The notes: generated by a model not told the origin, from the sequence alone. DNA of 64,000 bases from Parasedimentitalea maritima (GCF_005771405.1 NZ_VAUA01000001.1:248001-312000), one strand, 5' to 3'; shown: positions 17,418-26,394, numbered from the stretch's first letter. Numbers and translations are program-made.

Positions 17418-18119
17418 TCAGGCCGCGGGAATAGCCGCGCCCAAGGTAATCTCCTCAGGTGAAATATTGGTTGAATAGATCAGTCTTTCAACACCAGCGG
17501 CCTGTGCCTGGTCAAAAGCTGCAGCGTAAGCCGAGTCGATATCAGCCGCTAGCTGGAAGCGCTGGCAATCGGTCCGCTGCACCAGATAGAGCATCACAGC
17601 CCGGTGGCCTTGCTGTACCATTTTGGTCAACTCACCCAAATGTTTGGTGCCGCGCCTGGTCACACTGTCAGGAAACTCGGCGAGTCCCGGCTGACGCATC
17701 AGGGTGACGCTTTTGACCTCGACGTAACAATCGGGCAGGCCGGACTGGGTCAACAGGAAATCAATACGGCTGTTTTCACCATATTTTACCTCGGGGCGCA
17801 GGGTTTCATAATCCGCCAGTTCAATGATTTCCCCAGCCTCAAGGGAAGCCCGCAGAGCGCGATTGGGGACTGAGGTATCAACTCCGGTAAAGTGGCCGTT
17901 CTCGTGGTCAACAAGCCTCCAGCCATAGCCGAGCTTTTTCTTCGGATCGTCGTTTGGTTCCAACCATACGCGCATTCCCGGTTCGGCCAACCCCATCATT
18001 GAGCCAGGGTTGGCGCAATGTGCGGTGATCTCGCGACCATCTGGTAGCTGGCAATCGGCCAGAAACCGTTTGTAGCGGCGGATCAGGGTGGCGGGGATGA
18101 GGGGCGTGGCAAAGTTCAT
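17418..18119 (-). CDS. sfsA: SfsA family protein (sugar fermentation stimulation)
   Basis: A 233-residue SfsA homologue. The family pattern is evident: LIRRYKRFLADC, the AHCANPGSMMGL segment, YCYVEVKSVTL (here DCYVEVKSVTL) and RGTKHLGEL. E. coli SfsA binds DNA non-specifically and affects maltose genes, and the fold includes a restriction-endonuclease-like core with the E-V-K motif; its real role is not settled. It lies between map and an SDR gene on the same strand with separate gaps. Confidence 0.95.
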   Translation of the reverse strand: MNFATPLIPATLIRRYKRFLADCQLPDGREITAHCANPGSMMGLAEPGMRVWLEPNDDPKKKLGYGWRLVDHENGHFTGVDTSVPNRALRASLEAGEIIELADYETLRPEVKYGENSRIDFLLTQSGLPDCYVEVKSVTLMRQPGLAEFPDSVTRRGTKHLGELTKMVQQGHRAVMLYLVQRTDCQRFQLAADIDSAYAAAFDQAQAAGVERLIYSTNISPEEITLGAAIPAA

Positions 18120-18157
18120 GCCTTCTGCCTATCGCACCCCCGCCTGCTGTTAAAGTA

Positions 18158-18913
18158 TCAGTTGCGGCCGGCCATAACGCCGCCGTCTACATCCCAGATG
18201 GCGCCGGTGACCCAGCTCGCTTGATCTGACAACAAATGCGCAACCGTCGCTGCAACATCCGAGGTGCGGCCCACACGTCCAACGGGGTGGAATGCATCAA
18301 AGGCCCCTGTCAGGGTGTTTTCGATCTGGTCCGGGTCAATAAATGCGCCATAGATGGGCGTGATCACAACGGCGGGAGAGACCGCATTGACCCGGATGCC
18401 GTGCTCGCCCAATTCCATCGCCAGATGTTGGGTCAGAGAATGTAGGCCAGCCTTCGCCATGGAATAGGCGGATGAAGGTGTCGCTTTGACCGCCTGCTTG
18501 CCCCACATCGAACCGATGTTCACGATGGACCCGCCGCCATTAGCTTTCATGTTTTCTGCAACCGCCTGGGTGATGAAGAAGGTCGCCCGGTTCAGCCCCA
18601 TGTAAGCATCGTAGTCTTCACCGGTGTGCTCCAGAAATGGCTTGGGCGCAAAAATGCCTGCTGCGTTCACCAGTTGGTTGATGTGACGCTTGCTGGTCTT
18701 CAGTTCAGCTGCAAATGCATTTGTCGCTTCTGTGTCGGACAGGTCCAGCTGCGTTGTCTCAGCCAAAAAACCCAATTCTGCTTTGGCTGCTGCCAGTTTT
18801 TCAGCTGAACGGCCAACCAGAGTAACATGCTGGCCCTGTGCTGTCAGGTTGCGGGCTGTTTCCAGACCCATGCCGCTGGAACCGCCGATGATGAGTGTTG
18901 TTGGAGTGGTCAT
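18158..18913 (-). CDS. Short-chain dehydrogenase/reductase
   Basis: A 251-residue classical SDR. The cofactor motif is [15 protein letters not shown] lies in [10 protein letters not shown], the active-site serine in NIGSMWG and the catalytic YxxxK in [11 protein letters not shown]. The SDR tail [11 protein letters not shown] is present. It is divergent from a TetR-type regulator, and a perfect palindrome lies 17 bases before its start, so it is most likely the regulated target of that protein. The substrate is not predictable; related gene pairs respond to quinones or electrophiles. Confidence 0.92.
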   Translation of the reverse strand: MTTPTTLIIGGSSGMGLETARNLTAQGQHVTLVGRSAEKLAAAKAELGFLAETTQLDLSDTEATNAFAAELKTSKRHINQLVNAAGIFAPKPFLEHTGEDYDAYMGLNRATFFITQAVAENMKANGGGSIVNIGSMWGKQAVKATPSSAYSMAKAGLHSLTQHLAMELGEHGIRVNAVSPAVVITPIYGAFIDPDQIENTLTGAFDAFHPVGRVGRTSDVAATVAHLLSDQASWVTGAIWDVDGGVMAGRN

Positions 18914-18930
18914 GTCGTCATTCCTTTTGT

Positions 18931-18948
18931 CTACCTATCGATAGGTAG
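18931..18948. promoter_or_regulatory. Palindromic operator in the SDR/TetR divergent gap
   Basis: CTACCTATCGATAGGTAG is a perfect 18-bp palindrome located 17 bases upstream of the SDR start, in the position expected for the repressor encoded by the divergent TetR-type gene. Confidence 0.75.
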
Positions 18949-18980
18949 CTATATTGAGATTGCAGAGTGAGTCGTCAATC

Positions 18981-18997
18981 CCTATCTGTAGGTAGGT
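18981..18997. promoter_or_regulatory. Second, imperfect operator copy near the TetR start
   Basis: The core CTATCTGTAGG matches the core CTATCGATAGG of the upstream palindrome at 9 of 11 positions and lies about 20 bases before the TetR ATG, suggesting autoregulation. Confidence 0.55.
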
Positions 18998-19015
18998 AGA
19001 TAAAAGAGTGTACAA

Positions 19016-19552
19016 ATGACCTATTCAGAAACCGCCAGCCGTATCCTGGACAGCGCCGAGCGGATGGCGCGGCAGGGCGGCTACAACAGTTTTTCCTTTC
19101 GCGAGATCGCAGCTGAGATCGGCATTAAGTCGGCCAGCGTGCACTATCATTTTGCCAATAAGGAAATTTTGGGGGCGGCGCTGGCGGAACGGTATACCAA
19201 CCGGTTCCTTGCTGCGCTGGGCGAGCCAGCCGATGAAGGCGCAGATGAAATGCTGCGGCGCTATGCGGCCAGCTATCGCAAAGCCCTGATCGAGGATGGT
19301 CAAATGTGTCTCTGCGGCATGTTTGGTGCCGAGATCCGCGACTTGCCAGATCCAGTGGCCCGCCAAACCCGCGCTTTCTTTGTTCGGAATATCCAGTGGC
19401 TGGGACAGATTTTTCAAGCCAAAGGACTAGGAGCGGAGGAGGCCGAAACCAAGGCGGCCCGCATGATAGCGGCGCTTGAAGGAGCGATGATCCTGTCGCG
19501 GAGCCTTCAGGATGACACTCTGTTTGATCGGATCATTGAAGGTTACAGTTGA
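19016..19552 (+). CDS. TetR/AcrR family transcriptional regulator
   Basis: A 178-residue TetR-type repressor. The N-terminal helix-turn-helix is clear at about residues 26-52 (FREIAAEIGI, then SASVHYHFANKEIL). The C-terminal ligand domain contains a cysteine pair in DGQMCLCGMFGAEI, a feature of TetR regulators that sense electrophiles or thiol-reactive compounds. It is divergent from the SDR gene with two related palindromic boxes between them, so it very likely controls both genes. Confidence 0.93.
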   Translation: MTYSETASRILDSAERMARQGGYNSFSFREIAAEIGIKSASVHYHFANKEILGAALAERYTNRFLAALGEPADEGADEMLRRYAASYRKALIEDGQMCLCGMFGAEIRDLPDPVARQTRAFFVRNIQWLGQIFQAKGLGAEEAETKAARMIAALEGAMILSRSLQDDTLFDRIIEGYS

Positions 19553-19625
19553 AAAAGAAACTGTCTGCTTGCCCTTACGGCGGGTGGGGGTATCTTGCGG
19601 GCAAAACCGCCAAAGGAGTGAGACG

Positions 19626-20348
19626 ATGCCAAACCCCACCGCAGCCATGCTGGTCATTGGCGACGAGATCCTTTCGGGGCGCACACGCGACGCCAATATG
19701 TATTTTTTGGCCGGTGAGCTGACCAAACACGGTGTAGATTTGGCCGAGGTTCGTATTGTCAGTGATGATGCAGCTGCAATCGTTTCAGCGGTTCGGGCAC
19801 TATCTGACAGCTTTGATAATGTGTTCACCAGCGGTGGAATTGGCCCCACGCATGATGACATTACTGCCGACTGCATTGCGCAGGCCTTTGATGCTCACAT
19901 TGACGTACGCGACGATGCGCGGGCACTGCTGGCAGAGCACTACAAAAAATCCGGTAGTGAGCTGAACGAGGCCCGTCTACGCATGGCGCGTATTCCTGAT
20001 GGGGCAACACTGATTGACAATCCGGTCTCAGTTGCGCCGGGATTTACCCTTGGCAATGTACATGTGATGGCCGGGGTGCCACTGGTCTTTCAGGCGATGG
20101 TAGCTTCGGTCCTACCAACGATTACCGGCGGCCAGCCGATGCTCTCGCAAACCCTGCGCGTTTTGCGCGGAGAGGGGGACATTGCGCCCACTTTAAGTGC
20201 ACTGGCCGAGAAGTATGATGACCTGTCAATTGGCTGCTATCCGTTTCAAAAGGATGGCGCATTTGGCGCTAATATCGTGATCCGTGGCACTATCGGCACC
20301 CGCATTGATGCGGCGATGACGCAATTGGCCAAGGAGCTTGAGCTGTGA
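19626..20348 (+). CDS. Competence/damage-inducible CinA-type protein (MoaB/MogA domain only)
   Basis: A 240-residue protein made of a molybdopterin-binding (MoCF/CinA N-terminal) domain. Signature stretches are MLVIGDEILSGRTRDAN, FTSGGIGPTHDDIT and VAPGFTLGNVHVMAGVP. The nicotinamide-nucleotide amidase domain found at the C terminus of full-length CinA is absent. CinA-family N-terminal domains have been linked to ADP-ribose pyrophosphatase activity, so a nucleotide-sugar role is possible. The start at 19626 has an excellent AAGGAG site. It overlaps the following acetyltransferase gene (GTGA). Confidence 0.9.
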   Translation: MPNPTAAMLVIGDEILSGRTRDANMYFLAGELTKHGVDLAEVRIVSDDAAAIVSAVRALSDSFDNVFTSGGIGPTHDDITADCIAQAFDAHIDVRDDARALLAEHYKKSGSELNEARLRMARIPDGATLIDNPVSVAPGFTLGNVHVMAGVPLVFQAMVASVLPTITGGQPMLSQTLRVLRGEGDIAPTLSALAEKYDDLSIGCYPFQKDGAFGANIVIRGTIGTRIDAAMTQLAKELEL

Positions 20349-21070
20349 GCACAGATCCGCGTTACTACGCTGTATCAGAAGCAACTTGGCCGGCTGCGAC
20401 CAGAACGAACCTAGGCCCTGTCACTTTGCGCCAGGGACTTGGCGGCGGAAGCCGGGTGTCAGCGGCGACAGTGTCAGGTGTGGTCACAGATGCAGATATA
20501 GTCGCAGCCGAGTCGGCAATGCGCGAAATGGGCCAGAAGCCGTTGTTCATGGTGCATGAAGGCGAAGATCCCCTGGATGCTTTGCTTGCGACACGTGGCT
20601 ATGAGGTGATGGACCCGGTTAATATTTGGGCCTGTCCTGCGACCCTTTTAGGCGATGTCGCGATCCCGCGGGTTACCACTTTTTGTGTTTGGGAGCCCCT
20701 GGCAATCCAAAAGGAGATATGGTCTTCGGGTGGTATAGGACCACATCGCTGGGCGGTGATGGATCGTGTGGCAGGCGCTAAAACCGCATTGTTAAGTCGC
20801 AACGATGATAAACCTGCTGGTGCAGCGTTTTGTGCCATCCATGATGGCGTTGCCATGATACACGCGTTAGAGATTTTACCGCATCAGCGTCGCAAAGGAA
20901 TGGGCGTTTGGATGATGCGTCAGGCGGCACTTTGGGCGCTGGACAACGGTGCTGATACGCTGGCGGTGATATGTACCAAACGTAACAAAGGCGCAAACGG
21001 GCTCTATGCTTCCCTCGGCATGACCACTGTGGGACAGTATCATTACCGCATTTTGCCGAACGGAGATTGA
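20345..21070 (+). CDS. GNAT family N-acetyltransferase
   Basis: A 241-residue protein whose C-terminal half is a GNAT domain: MIHALEILPHQRRKGMGVWMMRQAA carries the acetyl-CoA pyrophosphate-binding R/Q-x-x-G-x-G/A pattern, followed by NKGANGLYASLGM. The N-terminal half is less conserved. The acceptor is unknown. The GTG start overlaps the CinA-type gene by four bases, and the AhpD-like gene follows after six bases, so these four genes read as one unit. Confidence 0.88.
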   Translation: MSTDPRYYAVSEATWPAATRTNLGPVTLRQGLGGGSRVSAATVSGVVTDADIVAAESAMREMGQKPLFMVHEGEDPLDALLATRGYEVMDPVNIWACPATLLGDVAIPRVTTFCVWEPLAIQKEIWSSGGIGPHRWAVMDRVAGAKTALLSRNDDKPAGAAFCAIHDGVAMIHALEILPHQRRKGMGVWMMRQAALWALDNGADTLAVICTKRNKGANGLYASLGMTTVGQYHYRILPNGD

Positions 21071-21076
21071 ACCAGA

Positions 21077-21649
21077 ATGACTGATCAGACCATGCCCACC
21101 GCGCTGGACCTGCCGATGGTGGATCCTCTGCCACCTGAGACCCAGAAGTACTTTGATATCTGTGTTGAAAAACTGGGCATGATCCCCAATGTTCTTAAGG
21201 CCAACGCCTTTGATATCGCGAAGCTCAACGCTTTTACCGGTATGTATAACGACGTGATGTTGGCAGAAAGTGGCCTGAGTAAGCTGGAGCGCGAGATGAT
21301 CGCGGTGGTGGTCTCGTCGATCAACAAGTGTTTCTATTGTCTGGTTGCCCACGGTGCCGCCGTGCGGCAACTGTCCGGTGATCCAAAATTGGGTGAAGTT
21401 CTGGTGATGAACTACCGGATGGCATCTCTGGATCCACGTCAAAGCGCAATGCTGGATTTTGCTGCCAAAATGACCACTGCCAGTGCTGAAATATCAGAAA
21501 GTGACAGGCAGGGCCTGCGCGACGCTGGGTTTAGCGATCGCGATATCTGGGACATTGCCAATGTGACCGGGTTTTTCAACATGTCCAACAGGATTGCCAG
21601 CGCGACCGCGATGCAGCCCAATGACGAATACCACAGCCAGTTCCGGTGA
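21077..21649 (+). CDS. AhpD-like peroxidase-related enzyme
   Basis: A 190-residue carboxymuconolactone decarboxylase/AhpD-fold protein of the 'peroxidase-related enzyme' group. The redox motif CFYC followed by LVAHG is present at about residues 84-92, with the proton-relay histidine next to it. The N terminus (PPETQKYFDICVEKLGMIPNV) and C terminus (ADNVTGFFNMSNRIAS-like) match the group. It probably reduces organic peroxides through the cysteine pair. It is coupled to the OmpA-like gene downstream by a GTGA overlap. Confidence 0.92.
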   Translation: MTDQTMPTALDLPMVDPLPPETQKYFDICVEKLGMIPNVLKANAFDIAKLNAFTGMYNDVMLAESGLSKLEREMIAVVVSSINKCFYCLVAHGAAVRQLSGDPKLGEVLVMNYRMASLDPRQSAMLDFAAKMTTASAEISESDRQGLRDAGFSDRDIWDIANVTGFFNMSNRIASATAMQPNDEYHSQFR

Positions 21650-22581
21650 TCCGCGCACTGGTCATATTTTGCGTTTCGGCGCTGGCACTACCTGCGCTGG
21701 CAAGTGATTTGACCTTGCCAAACGGGGCCAAGACCCTGGCGCAGCGGCACAGTCCGCTAGCGCGCTATGCGTTGCCGCTGGGGCCAGCGGCTGACGATAG
21801 TGTTCCTGTCCGGCATTTCGAGGGCCAGGTGCTGCGACGCACTTGGCGGGCAGGGGGGGACGCCACTTCGCTTCAATTGTTTGCTCCGATGCGACAGCAA
21901 TTGGAGGACGCAGGCTATGACATTTTGTTCCAGTGTCAGGCACAAGACTGCGGCGGCTTTGATTTCCGCTTTGGTATCGAGGTGGTTCCTGCGCCGGATA
22001 TGACGGTAGCAATCGGCGATTACTTGTTTTTGTCCGCTCTAAAAGGGGATGAACAGGCCTTGTCGCTGTTGGTATCCCGATCTCGTGGCGCCAGCTATAT
22101 TCAGGTGATTGAAGTGACCCCACCTGAAACCAATCCCATTGATGTTACGCCACCCAAACCTACGATACCGGTGACCGAACCTGATCAAACGGTAGAACCG
22201 GAAGAGAGGGGGCTGCTCACTGTACTGACAAACAATGGCCGCGTGGTTTTGGAGAACCTGGAGTTTGACAGCGGGTCTGCTCGCTTGGGTTCTGGTCCGT
22301 TTGAAAGCCTTGTGCGACTGGCTGAAGTTCTGCGTGATAACCCAGAGATGCATATTTCATTGGTGGGCCACACCGACAACGTTGGAGCACAAGACAAAAA
22401 CATCTCTCTATCTCGTCGACGTGCTGCGGCGGTCCGAGAACGTCTGCACGAGACCTACGACATTGATGTAAACCGGATCGACGTTGCTGGTGTTGGTTAT
22501 ATGGCCCCGTTGACCAGCAATCTGACACCCCAAGGGCGAGAAGCCAACCGCCGGGTTGAAGCGGTACTATTGAACCGGTAA
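21646..22581 (+). CDS. OmpA-family protein with DUF4892-like N-terminal domain
   Basis: A 311-residue exported protein. A signal peptide of about 20 residues (SALALPALAS) leads to an N-terminal domain of about 150 residues that resembles DUF4892 (paired cysteines in LFQCQAQDCGGFDF). A Pro/Thr-rich linker follows at about 163-185, then a peptidoglycan-binding OmpA domain with VLENLEFDSGSARL, SLVGHTDNVG, LSRRRAAAVRERL and NRRVEAVLL. It should sit in the periplasm or outer membrane and hold the envelope to the cell wall. It is the last gene of the CinA-GNAT-AhpD run and is convergent with the hypothetical gene at 22599. Confidence 0.88.
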   Translation: MIRALVIFCVSALALPALASDLTLPNGAKTLAQRHSPLARYALPLGPAADDSVPVRHFEGQVLRRTWRAGGDATSLQLFAPMRQQLEDAGYDILFQCQAQDCGGFDFRFGIEVVPAPDMTVAIGDYLFLSALKGDEQALSLLVSRSRGASYIQVIEVTPPETNPIDVTPPKPTIPVTEPDQTVEPEERGLLTVLTNNGRVVLENLEFDSGSARLGSGPFESLVRLAEVLRDNPEMHISLVGHTDNVGAQDKNISLSRRRAAAVRERLHETYDIDVNRIDVAGVGYMAPLTSNLTPQGREANRRVEAVLLNR

Positions 22582-22598
22582 CTCACAGTAAAGTTGGG

Positions 22599-24164
22599 CT
22601 ATTTCGCCTCGATCCCGTGCTTTTTCATCGCTTTCAACATTTCACGGTCGATGATTTTTTGGAGCGATTTGTCTTTAAGCATAGCCTTGGCAGCCATATC
22701 GGTTAGCTGCTTTTCGCTCTCTTTGCCGGTGGCGCGTGCATAAATCTCGTGGTGACCAGCCTTTAGCCCCTCGTTCGAGACTTTGTTCATTACGTCCGCC
22801 CATAACTTGGCCTGCAGTGTCTTGGGAATTGTGTTGCTTTTGGCAAGTTTGGAAAACCGATCAGGCAGAATGGTTCCGGTCAGCATGTCTTTGTTTTTAT
22901 ACGCCCATTTCTTTTGGAACCCGCCAAGGTTTTTAACCATACCGCCCAGAAGTGCGGAGTATAAGACGCTCTCTACTGCTGCGTCGAAATCCTTCTCCGA
23001 AGGAATCTTGCCCTTCTTCATCCAGATTCCGACCAGCTTTATCGACTCTCCGATGGCACCCTTGATGACTTCCTGGCCTGAACCGGCCAGATAATTGGCG
23101 ATGAACTTCTCCAGCTGCGCACTGGACATGAAGGCCACTTTTGACCCCAGTTTGGAGGCCATGGCCTTGCCCATCTTGTCGCAGAACTTCAGCGGGATCT
23201 TGTTGCCAATACCAGCTGTCAGACCGCCGATGGTCCCGTCAATGACAATGGATTGGACTGATCCCCATACCGTTACCTTCATGCCACTGGCGTGTTTGCC
23301 CAATTCCTGCGACGCGCTTTGCAAAACACCGACGCTGGCGCCCGAAGTCACGGCTGCTGCTGTTGCGCTCATCCCTGCTCCGGTGACTAGAACCGGCGCG
23401 GCCAAGGCACCAACAACGGCAAAACAGGTGGCCGAAGTAATGGTTAGTACCGTGGCAGTGGTCTGTGCCGACCCGGTGAAATCCTTCAGGAAACGTTGTA
23501 TTTCGGCGTTGAAAGCATTGATCGCCGCTTCGGCCTCGGGGAGGGCCTTATCCAGCTTGGTCAGATCTTTTGAAGCAATCGCCCGCTCCAGACCGCCAGT
23601 TGCCTTGATCGAGCGGCTGATGATTTTCATATCGGGCATGTTGACGGAACCGGCCGTAATAATGATGGCCTGTGCAACCGCATTCATAACGCCGTCTTTC
23701 AACATCGCCGTATCCAGATAATCCTGATGCGTATCGATGCAGCTTTTGTGGTTTTTGATCAGCGAGGTCATATAGCCGTCGAGTTTAGCAAAGACCTCTT
23801 TGACCATCTTTTCATGGTCTTTCTCGGTGAGTTGCAGAATTTTTCCGCGATACTTGACCTCGACCATGACGACCTTGGCCGCCTCACGCTTTTGCGCTTC
23901 AAACTTGGGCTTTAGCGCCTTTTCAGTTTTGCCGCCGGGATCGACCACTTGATCAGGGTTCTTGAAACCGATTTTTTTCTGAAACGTCTTCAGGGACTTC
24001 AAAAGGCCTGAATCCATCTTTTTGGATTCTCCCATTGGCCCAATACCGTTGGCAGACAACATCGCACGAACCAGCATGACGTCAGCAGCTTTGTTCTTTA
24101 CGGGTTTGCCCTGACTTTCGCGGGGAGAAAGGCCAACCGGGGCCGTGAGACTGGATCCTGCCAT
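22599..24164 (-). CDS. Large modular protein of unknown function, effector-like
   Basis: A 521-residue protein I cannot assign. Residues 18-80 resemble a peptidoglycan-binding-like domain (AADVMLVRAMLSANG then LLKSLKTFQKKIGF). A Lys/Glu-rich helical region follows to about 240. Residues about 243-290 form a glycine/alanine-rich hydrophobic block (TITSATCFAVVGALAAPVLV and GAGMSATAAAVTSGASVG), followed by a second Gly-rich patch and a basic C terminus. There is no signal peptide. The combination of a binding domain, a hydrophobic hairpin and a basic tail recalls secreted membrane-active effectors (for example T6SS cargo), but no secretion or immunity gene is adjacent. It is single, convergent with the OmpA-like gene. 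The ribosome site is weak. Confidence 0.75.
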   Translation of the reverse strand: MAGSSLTAPVGLSPRESQGKPVKNKAADVMLVRAMLSANGIGPMGESKKMDSGLLKSLKTFQKKIGFKNPDQVVDPGGKTEKALKPKFEAQKREAAKVVMVEVKYRGKILQLTEKDHEKMVKEVFAKLDGYMTSLIKNHKSCIDTHQDYLDTAMLKDGVMNAVAQAIIITAGSVNMPDMKIISRSIKATGGLERAIASKDLTKLDKALPEAEAAINAFNAEIQRFLKDFTGSAQTTATVLTITSATCFAVVGALAAPVLVTGAGMSATAAAVTSGASVGVLQSASQELGKHASGMKVTVWGSVQSIVIDGTIGGLTAGIGNKIPLKFCDKMGKAMASKLGSKVAFMSSAQLEKFIANYLAGSGQEVIKGAIGESIKLVGIWMKKGKIPSEKDFDAAVESVLYSALLGGMVKNLGGFQKKWAYKNKDMLTGTILPDRFSKLAKSNTIPKTLQAKLWADVMNKVSNEGLKAGHHEIYARATGKESEKQLTDMAAKAMLKDKSLQKIIDREMLKAMKKHGIEAK

Positions 24165-24253
24165 GGTAAATACTCAACTTGGTTAAAACCCAAGTATTCC
24201 GCGCAAACCGCCAATGCGTCAAGAAAAGGCAACTCGCTGAGCTGAACACAGCA

Positions 24254-24286
24254 GAAAAAAACCCCACACCGTTGGGGTATGGGGTA
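24254..24286 (-). terminator. Rho-independent terminator of the LysR-type gene
   Basis: On the minus strand ACCCCA pairs with TGGGGT around a short loop and is followed by seven T (AAAAAAA at 24254-24260 on the plus strand). Confidence 0.75.
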
Positions 24287-24318
24287 GTTTGAGGCACTGA
24301 AGGATGTTTGAAGAGTGG

Positions 24319-25224
24319 TTACCAGTCACCGGGGCCTTTGTCGGCAAAGGCGTGGACAAGGAAATCGATAAAGGCGCGGACCTTGGGCTGGGTAAATCGA
24401 CCCGGCGGGTAGACTGCATAGATGCCTTGGGTTTCACGAGGTAGCGTTGGCATAACGTCTTGAACCAGACCATCAGCCATCGCTTGTGAATACAAATAGC
24501 TTGGCAAGTAGGCGATGCCGAGCCCGGAAATTGCGGCATTCAGCAGCGATTGACCATCGTTGACACTCAGCCAGCCGGCGGTGCGCACCTGACGTTTTTC
24601 GCCAGAGGGTGCCGTCAGTTTCCACATGTTGCCACTGGATTGGTTCGAATAGTGCAGCAGCTTATGTTCGTTCAGATCATCAATTTTCTGAGGATGTCCG
24701 AATTTTTCCAAATACTCGGGCGAAGCAATCATTCGCTTGGTTGTTTCGGTCAGTTTACGGGCCCGCAAGGTGCTGTCTTCCAGCTCACCAATACGCAGAG
24801 CCATGTCGAACCCTTCTGAGATCAGCTCAACAAAGCGGTTGTTTAGCACCATGTTGACGGTGATGTCCGGAAAGTCACTTAGGAATTCGGATAGCACCGG
24901 TGACAGGTGATTGACGCCAAAATCTGTAGCGACCGAAATCCGCAACAGTCCAGAGGGGGCCGATTGCATCGAGGTAACCAAGGCATCAGCTTCACCGGCG
25001 TCATTCAGTACGCGGCGTGCGCGGTCGTAATAGGCTAGGCCAATTTCGGTTGGCGATACCCGGCGGGTCGTGCGGTTCAGAAGGCGTGCACCCAGCCGCG
25101 CTTCGAGGCTGGATACGTGTTTTGAAACCGCGGACTTGGAGATGCCCATTTTACGTGCGGCATCGGTGAAACCACCCTGGTCCACGACGTTGGCAAACGC
25201 TTCCATTTCAGTCAGTCGGTCCAT
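24319..25224 (-). CDS. LysR-family transcriptional regulator
   Basis: A 301-residue LysR-type regulator. The N-terminal winged helix is canonical (MEAFANVVDQGGFTDAARKM, then SKSAVSKHVSSLEARLGARLLNRTTRR), and the C-terminal part is a periplasmic-binding-like effector domain with LLRISVATDFG and ISGLGIAYLPSYL. The start at 25224 has a GAGGGG ribosome site; an upstream open frame would add 86 residues with no family match. No divergent target gene is adjacent: the next gene (DUF4399) is divergent across a 285-base gap and is the nearest candidate target. Confidence 0.95.
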   Translation of the reverse strand: MDRLTEMEAFANVVDQGGFTDAARKMGISKSAVSKHVSSLEARLGARLLNRTTRRVSPTEIGLAYYDRARRVLNDAGEADALVTSMQSAPSGLLRISVATDFGVNHLSPVLSEFLSDFPDITVNMVLNNRFVELISEGFDMALRIGELEDSTLRARKLTETTKRMIASPEYLEKFGHPQKIDDLNEHKLLHYSNQSSGNMWKLTAPSGEKRQVRTAGWLSVNDGQSLLNAAISGLGIAYLPSYLYSQAMADGLVQDVMPTLPRETQGIYAVYPPGRFTQPKVRAFIDFLVHAFADKGPGDW

Positions 25225-25509
25225 TTTGATCCCCTCGATCATATCTTGCTTGGGGATGTGAATGGCGGTCAATTCAGGCAACTTCGGGGCGCTGGTGGGA
25301 TAATACCGGGGTTTTCCTTGGATCGTTCGGTATGTGGAAACGATCGCGTGATGTCGGCAGAGATGGATAAAATGTGAACAACGAATTTCGTCGCCAGTGA
25401 CTAGTGTGTCCGAGTTTAGGAACAATGGGATCTTCCGGACGCGAGTCGCAATCTCAGCGGACGAGCGATAAGGTGTCTTCATTGTAGGTGTTTTAAAAAG
25501 GTTAGACAG

Positions 25510-25950
25510 ATGAAGAAAATTGCAGCGGCACTAATTGCAGTCTCTTTAGCAATGCCCGCTTGGGCCGGAGGCGAGACCGCCTCTAATCCCGATGCTCAGG
25601 TCTATTTTGTGAATATTGAAGATGGAGACACCTTTGTCTCTCCGGTGACAGTTATCTTTGGCCTGTCTGGCATGGGTGTTGCTCCGGCGGGGACAGAGAA
25701 AGACAATACCGGTCACCACCATTTGCTGATCGACCGTCCGCCGCTGGGCGAGGGTGAAGATGGGGCTGATGAGCTGTCGTATGGGTTACCCGCCGACGAG
25801 CACCATGTGCATTTTGGCGGCGGGCAAACCGAAACCAAGATTGATCTGGAACCCGGTCAGCACACACTGCAACTGGTAATGGGGGATCTTGGTCATGTGC
25901 CGCATTCCACCCCAATTGTCTCAGACGTGATTACCATCGTAATTGAATGA
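25510..25950 (+). CDS. DUF4399 domain protein, periplasmic
   Basis: A 146-residue exported protein. A signal peptide of about 19 residues ends in AMPAWAG. The mature protein is a DUF4399 domain, with FVSPVTVIFGLSGMGVAP, a GHHHLLID histidine cluster, HHVHFGGGQTE and PGQHTLQLVMGD. The many histidines suggest metal binding, but the family function is unknown. It has an AAGG site close to the ATG and stands alone, followed by a hairpin. Confidence 0.92.
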   Translation: MKKIAAALIAVSLAMPAWAGGETASNPDAQVYFVNIEDGDTFVSPVTVIFGLSGMGVAPAGTEKDNTGHHHLLIDRPPLGEGEDGADELSYGLPADEHHVHFGGGQTETKIDLEPGQHTLQLVMGDLGHVPHSTPIVSDVITIVIE

Positions 25951-25955
25951 TAGAA

Positions 25956-25980
25956 TGGGCGGCGGTTCATCCGTCGCCCA
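25956..25980 (+). terminator. Hairpin after the DUF4399 gene
   Basis: TGGGCGGCGG pairs with CCGTCGCCCA (one G-T pair) around a five-base loop six bases after the stop codon. No T run follows, so it may act only as an mRNA 3' stabiliser. Confidence 0.5.
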
Positions 25981-26070
25981 GGTCACGCGATAGCTCCACA
26001 CTTCGATGCGGAGCGAAGCATTTGCTCGCGGATCGCCCCTAGAAGCAGGTCATCAAAATCGGAGTTATCA

Positions 26071-26394
26071 ATGCTGACCTGCATCATTCGCTATCAAATC
26101 GACCCAACAAAGAAATCCCAGTTTGAGCAATACGCGCGCAATTGGGGGCAGGCGATACCGCGCTGTGGGGCAGACTTGATCGGTTACTACGCCCCGCACG
26201 AAGGCTCATCGACGCTGGCCTATGGCATCTATAACGTGGCCAGCCTGGCGGATTATGAATCCTACCGCGCACGTTTGTCGGCAGATCCCTTGGGGCGCGA
26301 AAACTATGAGTTCGCTCAGAAAGAAAAGTTCCTGTTGCGCGAGGACCGGACCTGGCTAAAACTGGCTTCTTCCCCACATGGAGCCTCAAAATGA
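26071..26394 (+). CDS. NIPSNAP family protein
   Basis: A 107-residue dimeric alpha/beta-barrel protein. It begins MLTCIIRYQIDPTKKSQFEQYARNW and contains DLIGYYAPHEGSSTLAYGIYNVASLADYESYR, the standard NIPSNAP pattern. Function is unknown; family members sit near oxidoreductases. The stop overlaps the next gene (ATGA), and both are short alpha/beta-barrel proteins, so they may form a heteromer. Confidence 0.92.
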   Translation: MLTCIIRYQIDPTKKSQFEQYARNWGQAIPRCGADLIGYYAPHEGSSTLAYGIYNVASLADYESYRARLSADPLGRENYEFAQKEKFLLREDRTWLKLASSPHGASK

